64,000 nucleotides of DNA. It comes from Torymus aiolomorphi (lineage: Eukaryota > Arthropoda > Insecta > Hymenoptera > Torymidae). The position numbers and the translations under genes are program-made. The stretch is from positions 77,290,029-77,354,028 of the forward strand of contig CM070873.1 in the NCBI GenBank assembly GCA_036365515.1, given 5' to 3'. The notes beneath the pieces were generated by a model. The model was not told the origin of the DNA. It was given only the letters and a program-made list of their open reading frames with translations, and made no database searches. This document shows positions 33,933 through 45,599 of this stretch, piece after piece; the first letter of the stretch is position 1; the number at the start of each line of letters is the position of its first letter.

Positions 33933-34713
33933 CGTAGTTGAGTTGATAAGGTGTAAATATGTAATAATTTTCCAAAAGATGATGGTTTTAAATAAGACGA
34001 GATGTGTGATATATAGCAGAAACCGAACTTTTCTTTGTAAATGTTAAGTCAAACCATATCCATCTAGCGGACAAATGTACTAGTACATATACTCCTATAA
34101 GTAGGCGCACGTACATGTATATTACATACGCACAAAGATAAATACCTTTACATTGACTCTAATATCATTGACTATATATAAGCGTTAAGCGTGAAAAATT
34201 TGTTTGTGTGTTATCTCATTAGTGATCGCTATCCCAGGGAAAAAGTACCGAATCTCACAAATACGTCTAGCTAGGCATTACCGTCCTCTATCACGACAAC
34301 AAAAATTGTGCAAAAAAAACATGGGGTTTTCGAGAAAAAGGCACTTCTCTAAAAAATGAATTTTTCAGTAAAAAGTGCATAGCTCGTGGATTTTTTATTT
34401 TTTTTGAAAATGACATTAAGGCCGTTAAAGAGGGCTCAAAACTGAGTGAAATTATGTGTTACACGTTTAAAAGCTTGAAAAACTGCTGAAACAATAGCAG
34501 TCTGAAAATCACATTGAAAATTTTTTTTCTCAATGAAAGAATTTTCTCGGAATTTTTCGGTATCGCTGAACGCATGAAATTTTGATGAAACAAAAAAATA
34601 AAAAAACACGTGTAAAATATTTTTTCGAGTAGAACATAAATATTTTTATTTCAACATGATAGGTGAAATAGGCATACGCGGGCTGTCTGGTTTGAGATGG
34701 ATTCGGCCATATA

Positions 34714-36171
34714 TGTTATTCTGACCCTAAAAAACTAGTTTGGATCAAAAATTAAAAAAATTAAAAATCATATGGTTAAAAGAGCTTACTATCTTCAAAA
34801 TGACGAAAAAATTGATTTTCCTTTTTTTTGCATTTTCTATAGGTTTCTGATATATATAGGAACGCGTTTACTTGTATGTGTTTGAAAATATCAAAAAACA
34901 TTATTTAAGACTTATTAGTATAAAAATTAAAAAAAAAATTAAATTTAAATACGGGATTTATTATAAAAAAATATAAATCATATTCTGGAATTTGAAATCC
35001 AGTGGAATCGTCTTTTGAGTTGTGACAATTTTGCACTTCTGTTCTAGTAAAGTGACCATTCCGTCAACGAAATTTGACAGCAAATTACTATGTTAATACT
35101 CCCTTTTGTATACGTATATACTTATAAAGCTATAATACCATAGTGTCAACACAACAGACAGCTCAAAATCTCAAATAAGCCAAGATACATAACCATGTTA
35201 TTTCAACAGTTTGTTTTGCAGAGTTTTTGCTTTCAGATAGAGAAAGATTTTTTCTTAGTGCTTGATTATTTTTATTCATAAGTGAATTTAGGACTAAAAA
35301 TTTACTGTATTGTGTATGTGAAGATATATGTCTGAAAAGTGTAATTGTAATTATAATACAAGCGTGCAGTGACAGTTTTATTTAAATTTGGAAAGTAGTT
35401 TCAGTTCAAGATGGGAATGCTGTATGAAAATTAATACTGAAAAACATGTGCATTGGCAAGATTGAATTAAGTATTTTAAAGAAGAGGCAGTAAAAATTTT
35501 TATCGCATAAAAATAAATACATCTTTTTTCTAAGAAAGATGAAAGTGACATATTAAGTCTAACTCACTATAGGATATATAATTCAATTCAGAAGATTTGT
35601 GAATTGCAATAAGTGTCAAGATGTATCTATACACATAAAAGTGACAAGCCTTCTCACAAGAATACAGGCTTAAATTCAAGATGTATTTAATATTTAATAT
35701 GTGTAATCAAGTAATCATTAAAAAAATAGGCTTATCGGCTTTTATGTACTTATGTACTTTTGTCTATGACAGTGCTGGCTTCTTAAGTTTCGATTTGGAT
35801 CATTGGGATTTCATATTTCATAAGACCTGGCGCATATTCTACATTTATTTTAGTATTATAAATAATAATCTAACTCAGTACAGTGTGTTAAAAAGTGATT
35901 CAACAGTGGATGAATCAAAAGTACAAAAGGACAGATTGAACAGTAACTTTTAATGGAACGAATGCTGCTAGCTTAGCAATAACTTTTAATGGAACGGATG
36001 CATGCAAGGTGCCAGAGCTTCGTTTTTTAACCATTTTATATGGGAGAACAGATAACAGATATACAGAAAAATGAGTTTCAAGAAGGAAAAGAATGGGGAT
36101 TAAATGACTGATTATTTTTTGAGTCTTATGGTATGTTTCTTCGCAGGCTTGTTTCTCAAAATGTCATTTTT
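34714..36171. other. AT-rich DNA without recognised gene
   Basis: Frames up to 90 codons exist (35681-35953), but they lack domains, homologous copies or splice context. Nothing else could be supported. Confidence 0.4.
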
Positions 36172-36500
36172 TAAAGTTTGTCGTAACTTTTCTTTGAGAC
36201 TAGTCGATGAATTTTCATGAGACAAAGCAAATTGTTCCTAATTTATGTAGTTATGGGCGTAAGAGTTGCAATTTTAAGGTTTTCATGTATAAGTATTTTT
36301 TTTATGGCAAAAACCCAAAAAATTCAAAAACATGCAAAAAATTATTGCAAAAAAATCAGTTTTTGCCATGAAAAAAATACTCATACGTAAAAACCTTAAA
36401 ATTGCAACTCTTATGTCTATAACTACATAAATGAGGAACAATTTGCACTTTGTCCCATGAAAATCCATCATGCGGTCTCAGAGAAAAGTTACGACAAACT
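36172..36500. repeat. Long hairpin, ~140-bp arms, ~40-bp loop
   Basis: Left arm ttgtcgtaacttttctttga...gccataaaaaaaatac-type end, right arm its complement ending agaaaagttacgacaa. A transcript through it would form a long dsRNA stem. Confidence 0.85.
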
Positions 36501-36682
36501 TTTTTTTCTTGAAAATGCTATAACTGAGAGTAAAATGAGTTTAAGGACCTCTGCCTTGGCTCATTTTATTCAAAATAAGTTATATTTACAATATATTTTG
36601 ATTATTTTATTGTAATAATAATTTTTATCATTTTTTTAGGTAATTTTGGCCAGAAAGACCTATAGGTGTAAGACCGCCTTAA

Positions 36683-37500
36683 AGGAATCAGCAAATTAAG
36701 TTTGAGGAAGCCACGGGCCAATGAATTGGCAGCGGTTTTTAAAATGGGAACCCCCATCTCTGCCCTCAGAATCTGAAAGAGCGGAAAGTTTTACGTCCAG
36801 ATATGACCTTGACCATTCCCAAAATTTCAAGATGATAATCCAAGATGGCGGAAAGACTTACTATAATCAGTTGACTAACACGAATTCAGATTCATGATCA
36901 ACGTGACCAACGATCCCTAAACCAACTCATTACAAAATCTGACGTAGGTCAGTTAATTTATGAAAATCTCATTCGCCATCTTGGATCACCATCTTGAAAT
37001 TGGAAATTTTATAAAACTGACCTTAGATCGTGATCAGCGACCCCCAAAACCAACTCGATACAAAATTTGGCATCGCAGGTCAATTGATTTTAGTAAGTCT
37101 TTTCCGCCATCTTGGATCCGCCATCTTCAAATTTTGGGAATGGTCAAGGTCATATCTGGACGTAAAATTGATCATTTCCAAAATTTTTTTTCCGTTTCCA
37201 TACTTTTTCTAACACCCTGTATATATATGGCTGATTTCGGGTCAACCGTGGGGACTCAAAATTCAAAGTGACTGAAACCTGGTTTAATTTGTTCAAAATA
37301 ATACTCAAAACTCAAAAAAAATTTGAACCTTAAATATTTAAATGTTCTAAAGTTATAGCAGCATAAGATTTGGAAAATTTTGAATTTTTTTTTCAAATTT
37401 GAAGATTTTATGATTTTTTATCTCAAAAACTTAAACATTTTTTGTACTGAACATATAATGGGAAAAAGTTTACAAATTTAATGTTTTTTATTTATTTTTT
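36683..37500. repeat. Foldback element plus flank
   Basis: 36683-36745 is a terminus-motif copy (attaagtttgaggaagccac, caatgaattggcagcggtt). 36786-36900 (acgtccagatatgaccttga...caagatggcgg) is inverted at 37060-37180. Between them a direct repeat (gatcccta.accaactc.ttacaaaatctg) occurs twice. Confidence 0.75.
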
Positions 37501-37501
37501 T

Positions 37502-39362
37502 TATTTATTTACCAGAGAGGATAATCCAGCAGAGGAATTGTTTTCCTGTTCGCTGGTCCGGTGTTCTTAAATCTAACTTAACCTAAGATTCTAGATAGAA
37601 ATATAAGTTTTGTAACAAAATATAATATAACAAATGTGATTAAACTTTTCAATATAAAAATATCTCTTTTCAATATAAAAATATCTAGGTTGCTTTTATT
37701 TCTAAATGTTTCTAAATGTTTTCTTTTACCCATTTCTTTAGCTTCCTTTTTTTACTATGTATGCTACTAATGGTCTTTAAATCTTTGGGTAAGCGATTGA
37801 ATATCATTATTGCTCTAATAAAACTGTTTTTAATGCTAATGGTTTTGAGCCTTTTAGAAATCTGGATACTTTTATTTCTTGTAGTTTTATTGGAGCTAAG
37901 GTATATTAACTTTAATTCATTGTAATGGTAATCTAGTGATTCATACTCGAAAATTTGATCTAAGTACATAGGATTTTTATTAGTGATAAATTTATTTTTA
38001 TTAACTATTTTTAGTAATCTGATTTGTAGTCTTTTGAGCAAATTGATGCTGTCCGCATACGCACCTCCCCAGGCTATTATACCGTAGGAAATGACACTGT
38101 GGAAAAAGGCGTAGTATACCATACGTAAGCATTCTGTTGACATAATCTTCGTTAGTTTATAAAACATGAAAATGAGATATTTAGTTTTGTTATACACGTA
38201 AACAATGTATTCGTTCCATCTCATGTTACTGTCAAAGACTATACCTAGATATTTGGTACTTTCTACTCTTTTGAGTTTTGTACTATTAATATTGATGTTT
38301 AAGTTTTTCGGAGTGCTATCACTTTGACTACCAAATTCCATATACACTGTTTTATCAGTGTTTAACGAGAGTTTATTCAGAGCTAACCATTTAGATATTT
38401 TTCGTAAAAAGTCATTCATTTTTTACTCTACTTCATGCCATGTTTTAGCTGTTGAAATAACAGCAGTATCATCAGCATACGATATGATTGTGTCTTCCGG
38501 CATGTCTAATAATAAGTCGTTGATGTACAGCATAAATAGTAACGGTCCCAATATATAGTACTCTGTGGGACTCCCGTTGTTACTGATTCAAATTGGCTAG
38601 TTTTGTTGTTTAATTTCACTCTTTGCTGTCCATTAGTGAGGTAGTTTTTTAATAGATTATAAGCATTTCCTCTTATTCCATAATTATACAATTTATCAAG
38701 TAGGATTTGATGATGTACAGTGTCAAATGCTTTAGCTAGGCCTAGGAAAGTTATCGCAATAAGAGTGCTAGTGTCAATGTTGTTGTATATCATATTGGAT
38801 AATTGAAATAGTGCATCTTTAGTACTTCTATTTTTCCTGAAACCATATTGATTTTTTGTTAGCAGATCGCATGCATTGATAAAGTTAGTAATTCTATTGT
38901 GTATAATTTTTTCAAAAATTTTTGCAATATTTGATATTAGCGAAATAGGTCTGTAATTGGTAGGGATATGTTTTTCTTTAGCTTTGTGTATTGGTATTAC
39001 TTCCGCTATTTTTAAAGCATCTGGCCACGTTGCCTTTTCGATACATAGATTACAAATGTGAACAAGTTGATCAACTATGTGGACACTTAGAGTTTTTAAT
39101 GTTTTTGTGTTGATATTATCAATTCCACCTTTTTTATTGTCTATGTTGTTAATAATATTTAATACTTCAATATGGTTTGTTGGAGTAATACAAATACTTT
39201 CTCTGTTCATTGGTGGGAGTTTTATTTTCTCATTTCTTGGCTGCACTATTTTATCACTTATCTTTTTTCCTATTTCGCAAAAAAATTTGTTCATGTGTTC
39301 AGCCATATCTGCTGAATCCATGATTTTAACACTATTATTCATTATATATTTTATACCACTCT
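37502..39362 (-). pseudogene. Non-LTR retrotransposon reverse transcriptase
   Basis: Reverse transcriptase domain of a jockey/CR1-like non-LTR element. In order: linker at 39342, fingers with PTNYRPISLI and EKIIHNRI, NQYGFRKNRST, motif A LGLAKAFDTVHH, GVPQ, the catalytic YADDT box near 38480, and the thumb region at 38419-37712 ending KKWVKENI. Motif A normally reads DLxKAFD; here the catalytic Asp is Gly. There is a frameshift just after GVPQ (about 38555) and a TAA at about 38420. The 3' UTR ends near 37505 in an (aaat)n-type tail. All consistent with a dead copy. Confidence 0.9.
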
Positions 39363-42266
39363 AACCTCAAAATCACAACTTTGATATGATTTTTCAGCGC
39401 TCGTGGTATAAAATACCGTTCGAAATTAGTGCGTAAGTCGATTAGTTAATACGTCAATCGAAAGAGCGCAAAAAAATACCCCTATATAAGAGTTTTGGTG
39501 AGATTTCGAGAGAAAAAGTTTTTCTCCCTTTATTCGAATCCAATCGATTTCAAGTAGCTTATAAACCTCGAAAATACCCATATTCACAACCAACTTTTCG
39601 GTATACACTACTATTTTTTCCCGCTCTATCGAATGCAAAAGGTTTTAGGGACGCAGGACCAATAGGAGAGGAGTGAATTTGAAGATTGTGGTTTATTTCT
39701 CCGTTTATATGGCCCTAATCGACGTCAAAACGCTTAAAATCCCTAAAATTTTCCTTCTTCAATCCCGCACAAGCCTATACCCGACTATACTTTTCCGCTC
39801 TATCAAATGGAAATGGTTTTAGCGCCGTAGGGCCAATAGGAAAGGAGCAATTTTCAAAAATTTTGAGTTACCGCAAAACTTATAGCGTCAAACGAAAGAA
39901 CGCAAAAAAATACCCCTACATAAGAGTTTTCATGAGATTTCGAGAGAAAAAGTTTTTCTCCCTTTATTCGAATCCATTCGATTTCAAATAGCTTATAAAC
40001 CTCGAAAATATCCATATTCACAGCCAACTATTCGCTACACACTACTATTTTTGCCGCTCTATCGAATGAAAACGGTTTTAGGGCCGCAGGACCAATAGGA
40101 TAGAAGTAAATTTGAAGAATGTGGTTTATTTCTCCGTTTATACGGCCCTAATCGAAGTTAAATCGCTTAAAATCCCTAAAATTTTCATTCTTCAATCCCG
40201 CACAAGCCTATACCCGACTATTTTTTTCCGCTCTATCAAATGGAAATGGTTTTAGCGCCGTAGGGCCAATAGGAAAGGAGCAGTTTTCAAAAATTTTGAG
40301 TTAATGCAAAACTCATAGCGTCAATCGAAAGAGCGCAAAAAAATACCCCTATATAAGAGTTTTCGTGAAATTTCGAGAGAAAAAGTTTTTCTCCCTTTAT
40401 TCGAATACAATCGATTTCAAATAGCTTATAAACCTCGAAAATATCCATATTCACAGTCAACTATTCTCTACAAACTACTATTTTTGCCGCTCTATCGAAT
40501 GAACACGGTTTTTGGGTCGGAGGACCACTAGGAGAGGAGTAATTTTGAAAAATGTTGTTTATTTCTCCGTTTATCCGGGCCTAATAGATGTCAAAACGCT
40601 TAAAATCCCCAAAATTTTCATTCTTCAATCCCGCACAAGCCTATACCCGACTATTTTCTTCCGCTCTATCGAATGGAAATGGTTTTAGCGCCGTAGGTCC
40701 AATAGGACAGGAGCAATTTTCAAAAATTTTCAGTTACTGCAAAACTCATAGCGTCAATCGAAAGAGCGCAAAAAAATACCCCTATATAAGAGTTTTGGTG
40801 AGATTTCGAGAGAAAAAGTTTTTCTCCCTTTATTCGAATCCAATCGATTTCAAGTAGCTTATAAACCTCGAAAATACCCATATTCACAACCAACTTTTCG
40901 GTATACACTACTATTTTTTCCCGCTCTATCGAATGCAAAAGGTTTTAGGGACGCAGGACCAATAGGAGAGAAGTGAATTTGAAGATTGTGGTTTATTTGG
41001 CATGGTGTGGTTTGTGCACATAAGAATTATGCACATATTTATTGTGCACACTTTAGCATTGGTGTATATCTATATCTATGTGTATACTCCAATGCTAAAG
41101 TGTGCACAATAAATATGTACATAATTCTTATGTGCACAAACCACACCATGCCGTTTATTTCTCCGTTTATATGGCCCTAATCGACGTCAAAACGCTTAAA
41201 ATCCCTAAAATTTTCCTTCTTCAATTCCGCACAAGCCTATACCCGACTATTCTTTTCCGCTCTATCAAATGGAAATGGTTTTAGCGCCGTAGGGCCAATA
41301 GGAAAGGAGAAATTTTCAAAAATTTTGAGTTACCGCAAAACTTATAGCGTCAAACGAAAGAACGCAAAAAAATACCCCTACATAAGAGTTTTCATGAGAT
41401 TTCGAGAGAAAAAGTTTTTCTCCCTTTATTCGAATCCATTCGATTTCAAATAGCTTATAAACCTCGAAAATATCCATATTCACAGCCAACTATTCGCTAC
41501 ACACTACTATTTTTGCCGCTCTATCGAATGAAAACGGTTTTAGGGCCGCAGGACCAATAGGATAGAAGTAAATTTGAAGAATGTGGTTTATTTCTCCGTT
41601 TATACGGCCCTAATCGAAGTTAAATCGCTTAAAATCCCTAAAATTTTCATTCTTCAATCCCGCACAAGCCTTTACCCGACTATTTTTTTCCGCTCTATCA
41701 AATGGAAATGGTTTTAGCGCCGTAGGGCCAATAGGAAAGGAGCAATTATCAAAAATTTTGAGCTACCGCAAAACTTCTACCGTCAATCGAAAGAGCGCAC
41801 AAAAATACCCTTATATAAGAGTTTTGGTGAGATTTCGAGAAAAAAGTTTTTCTCCCTTTATTCGAATCCAATCGATTTCAAATAGCTTATAAACCTCGAA
41901 AATATCCATATTCACAGCCAACTATTCGCTACACAATACTATTTTTTCCCGCTCTATCGAATGAAAACGGTTTTAGGGCTGCAGGACCAATAGGAGAGGA
42001 GTAAATTTGAAGAATGTGGTTTATTTCTCCGTTTATACGGCCCTAATCGACGTCAAATCGCTTAAAATCCCTAAAATTTTCATTCTTCAATCCCGCACAA
42101 GCCTATACCCGACTATTTTTTTCCGCTCTATCAAATGGAAATGGTTTTAGCGCCGTAGGGCCAATAGGAAAGGAGCAGTTTTCAAAAATTTTGAGTTAAT
42201 GCAAAACTCATAGCGTCAATCGAAAGAGCGCAAAAAAATACCCCTATATAAGAGTTTTCGTGAAAT
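39363..42266. repeat. ~432-bp satellite array, about 6.6 copies, dimeric
   Basis: The phrase gcgcaaaaaaatacccctat recurs near 39456, 39890, 40319, 40752, 41347, 41783 and 42212: period 429-436 bp except one 595-bp interval explained by a 154-bp insertion plus its 8-bp duplication. Each unit contains two related halves, each with ccgctctatcNaatgNaaaNgg and ccaataggaNagga, so the monomer is a diverged dimer. The array splits the retrotransposon between its endonuclease/linker (42360 upward) and RT (39362 downward). Confidence 0.92.
40999..41152. mobile_element. 154-bp palindromic MITE, 8-bp target duplication
   Basis: Ends ggcatggtgtggtttgtgca and its complement; arms of about 70 bp around tctatatctatg. 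Flanked by gtttattt on both sides (40991-40998, 41153-41160). Other satellite units show the uninterrupted gtggtttatttctccg. An 8-bp duplication is the hAT signature. Confidence 0.95.
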
Positions 42267-42359
42267 TAACTCGCTTCGCTCGTGCAAAAAGTCACACCAG
42301 CTAAATAATCGACTTCCCCACCCGTGTCGAAATGTACTATAATGTTTTTGTTTCTTTTG

Positions 42360-42960
42360 CTATTTTTCCCAAGTTTTTGATTTAATACGTTCCACAAACT
42401 CTTTGGGTTTTTCATCTTTGCCTGTATCTGCTCTAATTCTCTCTTTTCTTTGGATTATTTGGATCTTTTTTCCATAATTTGTAAAGTTTCTCTTTGTTTA
42501 CGCAAGATTTAATTATAGCAGAAGTTATCCAATTTTTTCTTGGATACAGTATATTCTTTTTACAATCTTTTTTCGAATATTGTGCTTTACTTAGACATAT
42601 TTTTATTTTACTGACTAGGTTATTTAGTGCTAAATTTGGCTCATTAATTAACGACAATTCTGACCAGTTAATTAATTTAGCTTCAGTCCTAAGTTTGTTA
42701 TAATTTATACGATTCATTGCATGAAATTCTTTTGTGGCTCTTATCTTATTTATGGACATGAAAATCGGAAAATGATCATTAAGCGGAATTTTTAAAATGA
42801 AAGTTTTATAGTTAATTTTATCTAGCTTAATAAAAATATTGTCTATGCATGTTCTTGAATTGTTGTTTCGATCAGATGTGTAGAATCTGGTTCAATTTTT
42901 ATCAAACCTATATCTTGAGATTTATACGATGATACTCACAGCAAATCCTTTGACATAGGT
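42360..42960 (-). pseudogene. Non-LTR retrotransposon endonuclease C-terminus and linker
   Basis: Minus-strand frame containing the C-terminal part of an apurinic-type endonuclease domain (SRTCIDNIFIK, NDHFPIF, the latter the equivalent of the catalytic SDHxP motif) followed by the linker at 42759-42433 (NWITSAIIKSCVNKEKLYKLWK), and, after a change of frame, a segment that should continue into the RT at 39342. A TGA interrupts it near 42890. Upstream parts were not recognised. Confidence 0.8.
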
Positions 42961-43590
42961 GCGTATTCGACCAGCTTTTCATTGCTCAGAAAAATTCCTA
43001 AATTTTCCTTAGAAAATTATTTTTTAGAAAAAATTTTGCACAAACTGGTGTGATCATTCTGGATAAAGTTATAGAAGGTTAAAGTACTGAATGTTTTTTA
43101 TGTATTCAGATTTATAATGTAAGCAGCTGAGAAAAAGTTTCAGCAACCAATTGTGACAATAATGTTTTGAGAATTAAGAAACGATGAATTAATATGAATG
43201 TTTTTTTGCATTGCTAAACGGGAAAATCCGTTTCCCGGAGGGTGTGCACTCTCCTTGTAAGCCTCTTTCTTCCTAATTAATCATTTTATCGTCTCTTTCA
43301 ATTATAATGCCTTTTTCTAAAAAAATATTATTTGGCTAATTTCATACAAACGTATTTTTTGAGTATTCAACTATTGTCTTCGAAATAATTTTTAGGTTTT
43401 TATATTAGTAATGATAAAAGTTAGGATACCCTGTATAAACCCATAATCCTCCTTGACTCCAACCTAGCCCATCCTTCCTCCACGATGCAAGATGTGAATC
43501 AATTTCCATTTATTAACATTAAAATATAAGTTATATATAATGTATAAAATTTAAAGTATAAGTTATAAGGATAATTGTATAAATAATTTT
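42961..43590. other. AT-rich DNA, nothing recognised
   Basis: A small hairpin (cgggaaaatccgtttcccgg near 43220) is present. No gene or element border could be supported. Confidence 0.35.
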
Positions 43591-45120
43591 CAATCGTGTC
43601 CCATTACGCATTCCTTTTGTTATAGTTATATTTCTGATTAACATTATAATTGCATTTATTTTTAATTTTAATTCGTGTGGTTGTAGGCCTTCTCTAATAT
43701 TATTAAGCATCTTTAGTGGGTAATTTAATTGAATATTTTCATCGGTTTGATCGACTTCCTTGTGAGTTGCATAATCTAAGTTATAATATGTGCGTGCTTT
43801 ACTATGTAATTAGTCTAAAACTTTATTATTTATAAACTTAGTATCGTCATTATCTGGAACTAATATTACACGATCTATGGAATTTTTGAAATTGATATCA
43901 TCATAAATTTTGTTACATATATTCTCGGTCTACCACTCATTTGAAATTATAAATGGACTAATTGTATCTTAACTTAACTCTATTAAAATGAAGCAAAGTG
44001 TTTATTTGTTAAGTGGATATTTTGAGTAAATTTTAAAATTTTGAAGCGAGGCCACAAAAAAAAAATTTGATTGTCTATTCTACTGTACTGTCTCTGTAAT
44101 CATGTTTTAAGAAGGGTAGAATTTGCCTAAAATCAACTCCTAATATTATTAACGTATCACTAAATGGAATATCACTGTAACATATGTCTCTTACAATTAG
44201 TGTTTAATCAACAATTTCCAAAGCTTTTTTTGGGATCATTGACGCTTCATCCAAAACTATAACATCAACTTCTCGCAATTTTTTTATCTGATTCTAATTT
44301 TAGAAAAGCACTTTCAATACTGTATAAATCTAAAGGAAGTCTAAAAAGTACGATGACTTATCATTCCTTTAGGTAATAAAATAGATGCGTTTCCTGACCA
44401 AGCCATAGATAACATTGTTTTGTTCAAAGATAAAAAGTGATGTGTCAATGTCTTGTATATAAAAGTTTTTCCTGAACCTCCAGACCCATCAATAAAATAA
44501 ATTTTATTTTTGGTGTTTACGATTTCATTAAAAATTAATCTTTGATCAGCAATTAATTGATTAAACGAAATTTCAAAAAGATTTTTACTGTATGCTAAAT
44601 TTTCAGGACTTTCTTCGATACTATTTATTATTGGTTCAGGTAAACTGTAATCTTTACAATTCTTATCTTCAGTTTGTAATATACTTTGGATTTGTGACAG
44701 AGCATTATTTTCATTATTTTCTTTGAAATCTTCAGTAAAAAATTGTTTAAATTTATTTCAAATCAAATTACCTTGAATATTTTCTGCTAAGATAAATCAT
44801 GCAAAGAATTTGCGTAATTGAAAAGGAAGTATGATGCAGCGTGCTTCATAAAAAATAAAATAAATTTAGGAATAATCTTCTATTAAACCAATAGCAAGTG
44901 CTGCTTCTTTATATGTTTCATACGCGATATTATTAAATGTTCGTAAATCTTCAAAAGAAGTAGCACATTTTTTGCAGTTAAATAGTAATTTGAGAAAAAA
45001 TCTTTCATTATCATTAGGTGAATACAATATTTAATCGCCAAATCGAATCAAGTAATACCATCATAAATATATAACTAACCACAAATAGGTTTCCCGTTAT
45101 GTGATTTTCGAACGATACAC
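43590..45120 (-). pseudogene. Helitron PIF1-like helicase, decayed fragment A
   Basis: Helicase part of a Helitron Rep/Hel protein. On the minus strand the Walker A motif FIDGSGGSGKTF lies near 44490, preceded by LIADQRLIFNEIV and followed by SMAWSGNASILL; the C-terminal REGLQPHELKLKINAI and MRNGTRL are near 43610-43720. Multiple stops and frameshifts lie in between. The same domains are better kept at 53412-54800. Confidence 0.8.
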
Positions 45121-45179
45121 GAAAACAGATATGCGGCGAAAGTAGTCCTTAATATTTCTACATTTACAAAGAGTCTTAT

Positions 45180-45325
45180 CTACATTAAAAGAAAAATAAA
45201 TGTTTTAGAATATTTGATATATGAAGAATTACAATAAAACTTTATCCTCCGTACTCTATTGTTAACATTTATCATTACACATTGGGGTTGGTGAGCGGAG
45301 CGAGCAGAAGGCGCATCCCCCCTAG
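45180..45325 (+). mobile_element. Helitron 3' terminus (plus strand)
   Basis: ggttggtgagcggagcgagc, a degenerate ggcg-centred hairpin, then ccccccCTAG|T at 45322-45325. The same terminus is seen on the minus strand at 50233. 5' border unknown. Confidence 0.6.
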
Positions 45326-45417
45326 TATATACTTCTTCGGTCAGCAATATTAGTTGTTTGACGTTATAGGAAAAAGAATCAGACAACCATCTAATTTCTC
45401 TCAAAGCTAATGCCAAT

Positions 45418-45475
45418 AAAAAACCGCTGCCAAGTCATTGGCACGTAGCTTCCTTCAAATTAATTTATCGTTCCT
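45418..45475 (-). repeat. Terminus-like motif shared by five loci
   Basis: accgctgccaagtcattggc and gtagcttccttcaaattaat. Related copies: 4165-4215, 17020-17055, 25890-25930 (inverted) and 36690-36735 (inverted). Probably the end of an uncharacterised DNA element family. Confidence 0.55.
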
Positions 45476-45599
45476 TAATGTATAGCATATAGTTCAAATA
45501 TAATATATGTTTAATCATTCTACGTGCTTTAAAATGATTTAAAAATTTACAATGATTTAAAAATTCATTAATATTTAAAATTCGACCTTATTCCGCTCC

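Larger units (their letters stand above)
31168..34709 (-). mobile_element. DDE DNA transposon, 3542 bp, ~600-bp TIRs, TATA target duplication
   Basis: Ends tggccgaatccatctcaaat and its complement, flanked by TATA on both sides (31164-31167, 34710-34713). The inverted repeats extend about 600 bp inward (31168-31750 and 34110-34709) with very few differences, so the copy is young. The interior holds one broken transposase gene on the minus strand (33932 to 31994). A 4-bp duplication is compatible with Sola-type elements; the superfamily is not proven. Confidence 0.85.
31101..36682. mobile_element. Outer TIR element with ttaaggcggtcttacaccta ends
   Basis: Left end ttaagatggtcttacaccta (31101-31120), right end taggtgtaagaccgccttaa (36663-36682). 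A third isolated end, ttaagggggtcttacactta, is at 50104. The interior consists of the DDE transposon (31168-34709), inserted close to the left end, plus AT-rich DNA and a long hairpin at 36172-36500. Confidence 0.6.

Noticed and set aside
35681..35953. 90-codon plus-strand frame
   Set aside because: AT-rich, no domain, no second copy, no start or splice context.
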